DNA of 11,117 nt from an uncultured Cellvibrionales bacterium (lineage in GTDB: Bacteria; Pseudomonadota; Gammaproteobacteria; Pseudomonadales; UBA7434), in the NCBI GenBank assembly GCA_937897785.1, contig CALCNB010000368.1, forward strand, positions 1 through 11,117, in the 5' to 3' direction. Under the pieces are notes generated by a model, which was not told where the DNA came from, did not search any database, and saw only the letters and a program-made list of their open reading frames with translations. Shown here one piece after another: positions 1 to 6,553 of the stretch (positions are counted from its first letter, which is position 1; each line of letters begins with the position of its first letter). Position numbers and translations under genes: made by a program.

Positions 1-349
1 CAATACACACCACATCGCCTTTATTCACTGATTGGCCAATAGTAATAAAGGCCGGTGACTCGGGTGACGGTGATTGATAAAAAGTGCCGACCATGGGTGA
101 GCAAATGGCATGGCCTTCAACCGGTGTAGGCGTTGTTAGCGGCTCATCGTCAGCTGCTGCTGGAGTCGCTACAGCCGGGGCAGGCGTTGCAGCGGCAGGC
201 GCAGGGCTGGGCGTAATATACTGAGGCGCAGCAACTACAGTGCCACCACGGCTAATCCTTACCGATTCCTCACCCTCTTTAATCTCGATTTCTTGAACGT
301 TGGACTCTTCCAACAGCTCGATTAATTTTTTTACTTTTCTGATATCCAT
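1..349 (-). CDS. accB: Biotin carboxyl carrier protein of acetyl-CoA carboxylase (3' part beyond window)
   Basis: This is the biotin carrier subunit of acetyl-CoA carboxylase, which shuttles carboxyl groups to acetyl-CoA in the first step of fatty acid synthesis in the cytoplasm. The 116 visible codons begin MDIRKVKKLIELLEE, the typical AccB N-terminus. A Pro/Ala-rich flexible linker follows (about residues 43-77), then the start of the biotinyl domain with SPMVGTFYQSPSPESPAF (85-102) and GDVVCI at the window edge. The biotinylated lysine of the EAMKM motif would lie a few residues further on and cannot be seen. The ATG at 347-349 gives the family N-terminus. It follows aroQ by 61 bp on the same strand. 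The aroQ-accB order is widespread in gammaproteobacteria, where accC normally comes next, here presumably just left of the window. Confidence 0.97.
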   Translation of the reverse strand, partial: MDIRKVKKLIELLEESNVQEIEIKEGEESVRISRGGTVVAAPQYITPSPAPAAATPAPAVATPAAADDEPLTTPTPVEGHAICSPMVGTFYQSPSPESPAFITIGQSVNKGDVVCI

Positions 350-385
350 ACGGTTCTCTCTTGAGTTTGCTTGCTCTTCTTTAAC

Positions 386-400
386 AGACTGCGCCAGTCT
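386..400 (-). repeat. Short hairpin between aroQ and accB
   Basis: A perfect inverted repeat with 6-bp arms (AGACTG / CAGTCT) and a 3-nt loop lies in the 61-bp gap between the aroQ stop and the accB start. No U-run follows in the minus-strand transcript, so it is not a canonical terminator. If formed in RNA it could be a processing or stability element. Function is inferred only. Confidence 0.4.
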
Positions 401-410
401 TTGAGTCGAT

Positions 411-848
411 TTAGCTATTTAGCTGTTCGATGGCCGCTGCCAGACCGAGCTCATAACTGTATGCGCCAAGGCCGGAAATAACGCCAACGGCGATATCTGA
501 TAAGTAAGAGGTATGTCTAAAATCTTCTCGGGAATAAATGTTAGATAGGTGCACTTCAATGAACGGCACTGCAATCCCAAGTAAGGCATCGCGAAGGGCA
601 ATGCTGGTGTGGGTCAGTGCGGCGGGGTTTATAAGAATGAAGTCTGTTGTTCCGCGAGCAGCGTGGATTTGCTCAACCAATTCAGCCTCAGAATTGCTCT
701 GAAAGTTCTTCAGCTTAACCCCTTTCTCTGAAGCGATGCTGCCGAGCTTTTGATTGATAGATGCCAGCGTATCAGTGCCGTATTGGTCAGGCTCGCGCGA
801 GCCTAGCAAATTTAAGTTGGGGCCATGAAGTAATAGTATTGTCGCCAT
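411..848 (-). CDS. aroQ: 3-dehydroquinate dehydratase, type II
   Basis: AroQ converts 3-dehydroquinate to 3-dehydroshikimate, the third step of the shikimate pathway, by anti elimination; the family forms dodecamers in the cytoplasm. The 145-residue length is normal. Seen in the sequence are the N-terminal HGPNLNLLGSREP block (8-20) with Arg18 and the active-site Tyr23 in QYG, the NPAALTHTSIALRDA block (74-88) with Asn74 and His80, the IEVHLSNIY stretch with the catalytic His100, and Arg111 near the lid-proximal REDFRHTS. The MATILLLHGPN start matches the family, although the nearest purine-rich stretches (GCGAAG, GGGGA) make a poor ribosome site. It is followed by accB after 61 bp and preceded at 159 bp by the DsbD-domain gene on the same strand. 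aroG, the first enzyme of the same pathway, lies about 2.6 kb away in a separate unit. Confidence 0.97.
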   Translation of the reverse strand: MATILLLHGPNLNLLGSREPDQYGTDTLASINQKLGSIASEKGVKLKNFQSNSEAELVEQIHAARGTTDFILINPAALTHTSIALRDALLGIAVPFIEVHLSNIYSREDFRHTSYLSDIAVGVISGLGAYSYELGLAAAIEQLNS

Positions 849-965
849 CTTCGCTAAAAATCCCCAATAATTAAGTCAAGAGACGATAAAATACCCAAGA
901 CTGTGAAGGGGGCTATCCTAGGGATTTGTCGACTGAAATGCAAATAGTAAATCTTTATTTAGGCG

Positions 966-974
966 ATTTTAGCA
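966..974 (-). promoter_or_regulatory. Candidate extended -10 promoter for aroQ-accB
   Basis: Read on the minus strand, 974 to 966 is TGCTAAAAT: a TGn extension joined to a TAAAAT -10 hexamer, about 118 bp before the aroQ start. No convincing -35 hexamer lies 16-18 bp upstream. The 159-bp spacer between the DsbD-domain gene and aroQ has no other feature I could recognise and no clear terminator. Confidence 0.35.
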
Positions 975-1007
975 ACAATTAACCATTTTTTGCTTAATTT
1001 AAAAGGC

Positions 1008-1583
1008 TTAAATGTGATTTGAAAGCACATTATCAAGACTTATTTGCTGGGATTGGACGGGATAACATAAGCCAGCCTCTGCACAGCCTTGATACTTGAT
1101 CAATAAATAACCTTTTTTGTCGGGTTCTGATTGTTTGGCCAGTGCCATTAAACTGCTTATTTTGATGCTTGCTGTGGCTTGGTGATAGTAAACCTCGACT
1201 GGGCCAAAGTAGTCGTCATGGGTTTTTAGGCCGGTATTTAACAGCAGTTGATCGGTGATCAACCCTGCAGCGCTTGCCGCTGGATGGGCCTCATCGAGGT
1301 ACCTCAACTCAAATGCGTGACGGTAGAGGTAATAGTTAGGCGCAATGACCCAGATTAAATCAAGTTGCGCTTCACTGGCTTGTATATCCAATTGAAATGC
1401 CTCCTCGACGGCGAGAAATGCTTGACTAGGTTGATCCAGCGCGCTGTTATTTGGACTCGTTGCGACACTATTATTAATAGCGTGGCTTTGCTCGGCGATG
1501 ACCGAAGCATTGCTCAAGCAGAGACTCATGACTAAAATAGTCTGTAGTCGTAAGTTTTGCAGATATTTCGAGTAACGTATCAT
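1008..1583 (-). CDS. Stand-alone DsbD N-terminal (alpha) domain protein, periplasmic
   Basis: This 191-residue protein matches only the first, periplasmic domain of the disulfide reductase DsbD. Residues 1-30 form a signal peptide (hydrophobic TILVMSLCLSNASVIA, likely cut after Ala30). The mature part has the family marks: IAPNYYLYRHAFELRY (80-95), a D-Y-F-G cap-loop region (124-127), and YQGCAEAGLCYP (164-175) with the Cys167-X5-Cys173 pair, which corresponds to the redox cysteines of E. coli DsbD-alpha. The eight-helix membrane domain and the C-terminal thioredoxin domain of full-length DsbD (about 570-600 residues) are absent. The frame ends in a clean TAA, and the next 159 bp do not encode them. 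It sits upstream of aroQ, where other gammaproteobacteria carry complete dsbD. A periplasmic thiol-transfer role is inferred; its electron donor is not visible. The start is preceded only by a weak AGGCGA. Confidence 0.88.
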   Translation of the reverse strand: MIRYSKYLQNLRLQTILVMSLCLSNASVIAEQSHAINNSVATSPNNSALDQPSQAFLAVEEAFQLDIQASEAQLDLIWVIAPNYYLYRHAFELRYLDEAHPAASAAGLITDQLLLNTGLKTHDDYFGPVEVYYHQATASIKISSLMALAKQSEPDKKGYLLIKYQGCAEAGLCYPVQSQQISLDNVLSNHI

Positions 1584-1648
1584 GCTGGGTTCGCCTAAAA
1601 ATTTGCCTGTTAATAGTTTAGAAGAGAATGTCTGTGCCGGTCATCTTT

Positions 1649-1668
1649 TTGACCCTAGTAACTGTCAA
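1649..1668. repeat. Small dyad in the divergent spacer (TTGAC-N10-GTCAA)
   Basis: The 187-bp spacer between the DsbD-domain gene and the copper-chaperone gene contains a 5-10-5 inverted repeat, TTGAC/GTCAA. It could be an operator serving one or both divergent genes. At this arm length a chance match is quite possible. Confidence 0.2.
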
Positions 1669-1714
1669 TAATTCCCTCTCTTGTGCTGAATCAACACCTT
1701 AGATGAGTCAGCGG

Positions 1715-1732
1715 TGCTATAGTATCTATAAT
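1715..1732 (+). promoter_or_regulatory. Candidate promoter for the PCuAC gene
   Basis: An extended -10, TGCTATAGT (1715-1723), is followed closely by a consensus TATAAT (1727-1732), 38 bp before the ATG. No good -35 hexamer is found at proper spacing for either. The AT-rich stretch lies just where a start site for this gene would be expected. Confidence 0.35.
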
Positions 1733-1759
1733 TATTTTTGAACATCAGGATACAAAAAC

Positions 1760-1763
1760 GGAG
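1760..1763 (+). promoter_or_regulatory. Ribosome binding site that decides the PCuAC start
   Basis: GGAG lies 7 bp before the ATG at 1771. An in-frame TTG at 1738 would add eleven residues, including several charged ones, before the hydrophobic anchor and has no such site. The ATG is therefore preferred. Confidence 0.6.
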
Positions 1764-1770
1764 CAATTAT

Positions 1771-2250
1771 ATGGCAACAAAGCATTGGCTGGGACTTTTA
1801 TTCACAACCGTTATAGTTGTGGCAGCGTATAGATTTTGGGGTTCCTCTGAAACCCAACCTGCTGATACCGTAAAGGCTGAATCGCCCAAGATAATCATTA
1901 CTGAGGCCTATCTCAATTTACCGCCGCCAAGCCATTCCACTACTGCTGCCTATTTACAGATAGCTAACCTCGATAAATCATCGATCACGATTACGGGCTT
2001 TGATTCGACGAAGGCGACTAGGGTCGAATTACATGAGCATATTCATGCCGATGGGATGATGAAAATGCGTGAAGTGGATCAAATAACCTTGGCGGGCATG
2101 CAAACAGAAGTGTTTAAGCCGATGGGTTATCACTTGATGGTTTTTGGTCTTGCGGATGATGTAGTGGCCGGCCAGAGTGTCGATTTTACTGCAACCATGG
2201 CATCAGGTGAACGTATCCTTTTTCAAGCACAAGCGCGCGGATTACAGTAA
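1771..2250 (+). CDS. PCuAC-type periplasmic copper chaperone
   Basis: This 159-residue protein belongs to the PCu(A)C family, periplasmic Cu(I) carriers that help load copper into cytochrome oxidase (CuA and CuB sites) together with Sco-type proteins. The copper site is complete and spaced exactly as in the family signature H-X10-M-X21-H-X-M: His88, Met99, His121 and Met123 (ELHEHI, MMKM, GYHLM). Residues about 6-20 are hydrophobic with a Lys before them, so it is exported, either cleaved or held by an uncleaved N-terminal anchor. There is no lipobox cysteine, and the mature part is a beta-rich domain (40-157). It is divergent from the DsbD-domain gene, and the DUF2333 gene follows after 28 bp, probably in one transcript. 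No Sco, SenC or TlpA partner is encoded in the window. The family call is firm; the cuproenzyme served is inferred. Confidence 0.93.
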   Translation: MATKHWLGLLFTTVIVVAAYRFWGSSETQPADTVKAESPKIIITEAYLNLPPPSHSTTAAYLQIANLDKSSITITGFDSTKATRVELHEHIHADGMMKMREVDQITLAGMQTEVFKPMGYHLMVFGLADDVVAGQSVDFTATMASGERILFQAQARGLQ

Positions 2251-2278
2251 TTTCTCGCTAAGTAAATAGAGACCCGTG

Positions 2279-3322
2279 ATGAATCTTACAGAGCGATTAA
2301 AAATTCAGCAGGAAGATCTTGTCGAGTGGTGGCAAAATGGCATTCTACCGCGCTTGCTGGCCGGAGTTTTGCTGGTGTATTTACTTGCCAGTTTCGTGTT
2401 AGCGTTCTCATGGTCGCGAGAGCCTGCCCTGTTTGATCTCGCAGCGACGCTCGAGCAATATACAAGTGACTCCGCTCAGCCTGTGGTAATAGGTACAGCG
2501 ACCACCGTAAGTTTAATTCACGTGGCGGAAACGATACTGGATAAACCCGGCGGTTTTTTATCGAATGATATTACGCTACCTGGCGCGGTATTAGATAATA
2601 TTCCTAGTTGGGAATTTGGTGTTTTGGTTCAGTTGCGTGACTTAGCTCGTGCCATGAGAGAGAGCTTTAGTCGCTCCCAGTCGCAGTCCACTGAAGATGT
2701 CGATTTAGCCATCGCTGAACCGCGGTTTAATTTTGATAATCAAAGCTGGATTTTGCCGCGTTCTGAAGATGAATACCGAGACGGCATTCGCTATGTTGAG
2801 ACCTATTTAAATCGCTTGTCTCAAGCAGAGCAAAGTAACGCTCAATTTTTTTCGAGAGCGGATAATCTCACTGTGTGGCTAGCGACTGTAGAGACACGCT
2901 TGGGTAGTTTGTCTCAGCGACTCAGCGCCAGTGTTGGCCAGCGCCGTTTAAATATCGATTTGGCCGGCGATGCTATGGCAAGACGATCGACTGCTGTGTC
3001 CGCCGACCAAGAAATAAAAACGCCTTGGCATCAAATTGATAATGTCCTGTATGAATCAAGAGGCACGACTTGGGCGTTAATTCATTTTTTGACAGCGATT
3101 CAGTATGATTTTGCTGACGTGTTAGAAAAGAAAAATGCCCGCGTCAGTTTGCAGCAGATTATTCGTGAGCTCGAAGCAACTCAGCAAACCATCTGGAGCC
3201 CCGTTGTTTTAAATGGTAGTGGTTTTGGCCTGTTTGCCAATCACTCACTGGTCATGGCATCGTATATTTCACGAGCTAATGCGGGAATTATCGATTTGAG
3301 AGAATTATTAGCGAAAGGTTAA
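2279..3322 (+). CDS. DUF2333 family inner-membrane protein of unknown function
   Basis: This 347-residue protein matches the DUF2333 family, uncharacterised proteins found mainly in gammaproteobacteria. One transmembrane helix spans about residues 25-44 after a short charged N-terminus, so the bulk of the protein is probably periplasmic. Blocks I recognise as family-typical are KPGGFLSNDI (89-98), WEFGVLVQLRDLARAMR (111-127), SRSQSQS (131-137), RADNL (193-197) and RLGSLSQRLSASVG (207-220). No catalytic motif, cofactor site or lipobox is evident. A GTG directly before the ATG (2276) is in frame and would add one residue; ATG is chosen, with a weak AGAGA site upstream. It follows the PCuAC gene by 28 bp, which suggests co-transcription, but the family has no established link to copper. 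Family membership is firm; function is unknown. Confidence 0.85.
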   Translation: MNLTERLKIQQEDLVEWWQNGILPRLLAGVLLVYLLASFVLAFSWSREPALFDLAATLEQYTSDSAQPVVIGTATTVSLIHVAETILDKPGGFLSNDITLPGAVLDNIPSWEFGVLVQLRDLARAMRESFSRSQSQSTEDVDLAIAEPRFNFDNQSWILPRSEDEYRDGIRYVETYLNRLSQAEQSNAQFFSRADNLTVWLATVETRLGSLSQRLSASVGQRRLNIDLAGDAMARRSTAVSADQEIKTPWHQIDNVLYESRGTTWALIHFLTAIQYDFADVLEKKNARVSLQQIIRELEATQQTIWSPVVLNGSGFGLFANHSLVMASYISRANAGIIDLRELLAKG

Positions 3323-3386
3323 GCCATTTTGACTGCCTTTGAGTTAAACTATCTTTATTTAGCGCTATTGCGGACCGACAAAAAAT

Positions 3387-3414
3387 TTCACACTGCGCAG
3401 TCGACTATTATAAT
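3387..3414 (+). promoter_or_regulatory. Sigma70-type promoter for aroG
   Basis: TTCACA (3387-3392, five of six consensus) and a perfect TATAAT (3409-3414) are separated by 16 bp, 46 bp before the aroG start. The spacer carries two overlapping 8-bp palindromes, CTGCGCAG (3393-3400) and AGTCGACT (3399-3406). An ACTAT-N11-ATAGT dyad (3404-3424) straddles the -10 box. These could form an operator; none resembles the TyrR (TGTAAA-N6-TTTACA) or TrpR consensus. Confidence 0.65.
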
Positions 3415-3460
3415 TAATGATAGTTAGACTGATTTTATTAGTAAAAAAAGGTACAGGACA

Positions 3461-4528
3461 GTGACTCAGAATACAGATGATTTACGTATAGAAAGAACCA
3501 TGGAATTATTGCCGCCAGTCGCATTGATGGAGCGATTCCCAATCAGTGATGCGGCTTCAGAAACCGTTTTTTCCTGTCGTCAATCGATTCATAATATGCT
3601 TTATGATCAAGATGATCGTGTACTGGTTGTTGTTGGGCCTTGTTCGATTCACGATGTCGATGCAGCCATAGATTACGCGCAGCGATTAATGGCTTTGCGT
3701 GAGCAGTATGCCGGTGAGTTGGAAATTGTCATGCGGGTGTATTTTGAAAAGCCTCGCACCACGGTTGGCTGGAAGGGTTTGGTTAACGATCCCAATATGG
3801 ATGGCAGTTTTCAGATCAATGATGGCTTGCGAATCGCGAGGCAGTTGCTCAGCCAGATCAATGATTTGGGTTTGCCGACAGCCGGCGAATTTTTGGATGT
3901 GATCTCGCCACAGTATGTCGCTGACTTTATGAGTTGGGGGGCGATTGGTGCGAGAACCACTGAATCGCAAGTGCACCGTGAATTATCGTCTGGGCTTTCA
4001 TGTCCTGTTGGCTTTAAAAATGGGACTAACGGCAGTATTCAAATTGCCATCGATGGCATTGGTTCAGCTAACAACCCGCACCATTTTTTATCCGTTACTA
4101 AATTTGGCCATTCAGCAATTATTAAGACTAAAGGCAATAAAGATTGTCATATTATTTTACGCGGTGGCGCAGACCAGCCCAATTATGAGGCTGAATTTGT
4201 CAATGATGCATCAACAAAGCTTGCCGCAGCGGGCGTAGTCGATAAAGTAATGGTTGATTTTAGTCATGCTAACAGCGCTAAGCAATATAAACGTCAGCTG
4301 GATGTTTGCACGGATGTTGCAGCGCAAATATCATCGGGTAATGACGCATTGTTTGCGGTTATGGTCGAAAGTCATCTGGTTGAAGGGCAGCAAAAAGTCG
4401 TCGCTGGTGAACCGCTCACTTATGGTCAAAGTATTACCGATGCTTGCATAGGTTGGGATGATACCGAAACGGTTATGGCTGAGCTTGCCGAGGCGGTATT
4501 GGCGCGACGGGCATTAAAAGCCAAGTAG
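3461..4528 (+). CDS. aroG: 3-deoxy-7-phosphoheptulonate (DAHP) synthase, type I, AroG-like
   Basis: DAHP synthase condenses phosphoenolpyruvate with erythrose 4-phosphate, the committed step of aromatic amino acid synthesis. The 355-residue protein aligns almost end to end with E. coli AroG (350). Metal ligands are Cys61 (GPCSIHD), His269 (DFSHAN), Glu303 (MVESHL) and Asp327 (SITDACIGW). Substrate residues Arg92, Lys97 (FEKPRTTVGWKG), Arg165, Lys186 (CPVGFKNGT) and Arg234 are all present. Positions that form the phenylalanine site in E. coli AroG are also kept (Asp146, Pro150, Gln151, Leu179, Ser180, Phe209, Ser211), so a Phe-inhibited isozyme is predicted rather than the Tyr- or Trp-sensitive form. 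The start is GTG, fixed by the MTQNTDDLRI N-terminus and the purine-rich AAAAGG 9 bp upstream. It has its own promoter and is followed after 36 bp by the SDR gene. Confidence 0.96.
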   Translation: MTQNTDDLRIERTMELLPPVALMERFPISDAASETVFSCRQSIHNMLYDQDDRVLVVVGPCSIHDVDAAIDYAQRLMALREQYAGELEIVMRVYFEKPRTTVGWKGLVNDPNMDGSFQINDGLRIARQLLSQINDLGLPTAGEFLDVISPQYVADFMSWGAIGARTTESQVHRELSSGLSCPVGFKNGTNGSIQIAIDGIGSANNPHHFLSVTKFGHSAIIKTKGNKDCHIILRGGADQPNYEAEFVNDASTKLAAAGVVDKVMVDFSHANSAKQYKRQLDVCTDVAAQISSGNDALFAVMVESHLVEGQQKVVAGEPLTYGQSITDACIGWDDTETVMAELAEAVLARRALKAK

Positions 4529-4564
4529 CCACCTTTACTTTGGTAATAAAAAGAGTAGATTTTG

Positions 4565-5317
4565 ATGTCTGACTTCACGGGCAAAGTGGTATTAGTAACG
4601 GGCGGTAGTCGAGGGCTTGGCAAAGCGATGTCACTCGGTTTTGCCGAGCAAGGCGCCACTGTTATTATAGTCAGCCGCAAGCAAGACAGTTGTACTGCGC
4701 TAGCCGAGCAGATTGTTCAGGCTGGCGGTCAAGCGGTGGGTATTGCTGCTAATACCGGTAAAACAGACGATATCGATGCGCTTGTGAGACAGCTTAAGGC
4801 AGATTATGCTCGCATTGATTTACTGATTAATAATGCAGGCACTAATATTGCCCTAGGTCCATTAACAGACTTAAGCCCCGAACAGTTTGATAAAATGTTC
4901 CAAGTAAATCTTCGCGGTCCTTGGTATTTAGCTTCTCGCATTGCACCGATAATGGCAGCTACTGGCGGCGGCAGTATCATCAATATTCTCTCGGTCGCAG
5001 CATTAAGACCACCAGCCTACAATGGTTTTTATGCAGCAACCAAATCCGGTTTAGAGGCGATAACTAAAGTGATGGCGCAAGAGTGGGCCAATGACAAGAT
5101 TCGCGTTAATGCGATCGCGCCAGGCCCTTATCGTTCAGACTTGGTGGATTCCAGTATCGCCGCTATTCCTGGTTTTGAAGAGGGTATGCGCGATTCTACT
5201 TTATTGAAGCGCATTGCAGAAACCGACGAAATATTAAAGCCAGTCTTTTACCTAGCCTCAGACGGAAATATTACTGGCACTACCTTGATCGCAGATGGCG
5301 GCTTAACTGCCAGCTAA
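4565..5317 (+). CDS. Short-chain dehydrogenase/reductase (classical SDR, FabG-like)
   Basis: This 250-residue classical SDR is a Rossmann-fold NAD(P)-dependent alcohol/ketone oxidoreductase. It has the cofactor motif TGGSRGLG (12-19), NNAG (89-92), the catalytic set Asn115, Ser143, Tyr156 and Lys160 (YAATK), APGPYRSD (185-192) after the active site, and a C-terminal DGGLTAS. Arg38-Lys39 after the second strand suggests NADP(H), which is inference. The substrate cannot be read from the sequence: FabG-like reductases and 3-hydroxyacyl-CoA dehydrogenases share these motifs. The ATG at 4565 is preferred over an in-frame TTG one codon earlier; AAGAG lies 9 bp upstream. It may be transcribed with aroG (36 bp gap, no terminator seen) and is convergent with the acyl-CoA dehydrogenase gene (28 bp between stops). 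A role in the neighbouring acyl-CoA pathway is possible but not shown. Confidence 0.9.
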   Translation: MSDFTGKVVLVTGGSRGLGKAMSLGFAEQGATVIIVSRKQDSCTALAEQIVQAGGQAVGIAANTGKTDDIDALVRQLKADYARIDLLINNAGTNIALGPLTDLSPEQFDKMFQVNLRGPWYLASRIAPIMAATGGGSIINILSVAALRPPAYNGFYAATKSGLEAITKVMAQEWANDKIRVNAIAPGPYRSDLVDSSIAAIPGFEEGMRDSTLLKRIAETDEILKPVFYLASDGNITGTTLIADGGLTAS

Positions 5318-5345
5318 TCTTGATCAGTATGATGCGGGTAGGAAA

Positions 5346-6497
5346 TTAAATTTCTATCGCCGCATAACCGACTGAATCATCAGCGGCTAAAAGTTTACCC
5401 AGTTGTTCCAGCTGATGACTGCCATTGCCTAGGCAGTAACTAAGCTGTTTGGCCCAAAGATAAAAGCGATGAATGGGGTATTCAACATCAGCGCCGATAC
5501 CCGCATGTAAATGCTGCGCGGTGTGAATAACACGGTGTGCACCATCACAAGCCCACCATTTAGCAGCGCGAATTTCAGCCTCCGCAGGTAAGCCCTCACC
5601 TAAGCGCCATAGCGCAAGCCAGAATGTTGATCGCATCGCTTCGACGTCGATATAGCTATCAGCCATACGCATAGCGAGTGCTTGAAAACTGCCAATAGGC
5701 ACACCAAACTGCTCACGCTCACTGGTATAGGTAGCAGTTCTTCGCATCGCCTCTTCGCAGATACCGGTTTGCATCGCGCACTGCCCGACATTAGCATACT
5801 GTTCTAGCCAATGAATAATCGCTGGCGCTTGACCCTCTGCACCCAGTAAAGCATCGGCGTTGACCGTTACATCGCTGAGCGATAAGGCTGCACTCCATGG
5901 GCCGAGCAAACTAATTTCTTGAGCCTGTATGCTAACGCCTGACGCTTGGCTATCAATAATAAAAATACTGCTATTGCCGCTAGCATCAGTCGCAGGCACC
6001 AAAATAAAATTGGCAACCGCCCCGTCTTGTACGCAGTCAAGTGAACCTGTTAGCGCCCAACCATCGTCACTTTTCGTTGCGCTAACACCTTGTTGAATAG
6101 CAGTAGGCATGGCGATCTCGCTAATAGCTGCTGTTAACTTTAATTCACCAGCCGCCAACGGGCTTAAATACTGCTGTTGTTGCGCTTCGGTGCCAAATTC
6201 TATAATTGGCATAGCGCCTAAAACTAAGCTTGAAAATAATGGGATTGGCGCGACTCGTCTTCCTTGCTCTTCAAGCACTAGGCAGGTTTCAATCAAACCT
6301 AGGCCGGCACCGCCGCAGTGCTCAGGGATACCAATACCCAACAAGCCTTGCTCGGCAAGTGTGGTCCATAAGCTGTCGTCATAAGCTTGATCAGTGCGAG
6401 AAAATTCAAGTTGAAATGCATCGGTGGATCGATCGGTGAAAATCTGATAAGCCAGTTCGCGGATGGCAACTTGATCCTCAGAGAATGAAAAATCCAT
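5346..6497 (-). CDS. Acyl-CoA dehydrogenase, likely non-catalytic (beta-type) subunit
   Basis: This 383-residue protein has the acyl-CoA dehydrogenase fold, whose members make the alpha,beta double bond of acyl-CoAs with FAD. Retained are the N-terminal helical domain (MDFSFSEDQVAIREL), GIGIPEHCGGAGLG (54-67), SEREQFGVPIGSFQALAMRMAD (259-280, the R-x-QFG motif) and QHLHAGIGADVEYPIHRF (328-345), which binds FAD in family members. Missing are the usual YTEPxxGTD flavin motif, here AAISEIAMPTA (123-133), and a Glu at either known catalytic-base position: 231-240 reads LEQYANVGQC with no ER pair, and near 358 the sequence is GNGSHQLEQ. That pattern fits the beta-type subunits of heteromeric mycobacterial enzymes such as ChsE4-ChsE5. 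ATG 6497 is chosen because ACGAGG precedes it; an in-frame ATG ten codons upstream lacks a site. It follows tetR by 56 bp. Confidence 0.88.
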   Translation of the reverse strand: MDFSFSEDQVAIRELAYQIFTDRSTDAFQLEFSRTDQAYDDSLWTTLAEQGLLGIGIPEHCGGAGLGLIETCLVLEEQGRRVAPIPLFSSLVLGAMPIIEFGTEAQQQQYLSPLAAGELKLTAAISEIAMPTAIQQGVSATKSDDGWALTGSLDCVQDGAVANFILVPATDASGNSSIFIIDSQASGVSIQAQEISLLGPWSAALSLSDVTVNADALLGAEGQAPAIIHWLEQYANVGQCAMQTGICEEAMRRTATYTSEREQFGVPIGSFQALAMRMADSYIDVEAMRSTFWLALWRLGEGLPAEAEIRAAKWWACDGAHRVIHTAQHLHAGIGADVEYPIHRFYLWAKQLSYCLGNGSHQLEQLGKLLAADDSVGYAAIEI

Positions 6498-6553
6498 ACT
6501 GTATACCTCGTTATGATATTGCTTCAATAGTGGTCAGCAGTTTATGCGGTCGT

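Noticed and set aside
1663..1668. TTGACA on the minus strand as the -35 box of the DsbD-domain gene
   Set aside because: No acceptable -10 hexamer occurs 16-18 bp downstream (GATGAC or neighbours).
3315..3340. AAAGG...CCTTT as a terminator after the DUF2333 gene
   Set aside because: A 5-bp stem with a large loop and no T-run does not support it.
3686..4451. Several frames of 65-97 codons on both strands inside aroG
   Set aside because: The aroG frame is intact and highly conserved, and these translations have no family resemblance.
5318..5354. GAAATTAAATTTC hairpin (5342-5354) as a bidirectional terminator between the SDR and dehydrogenase genes
   Set aside because: The stem is only AT pairs, partly inside the coding end, with no U-run; too weak to call a terminator.
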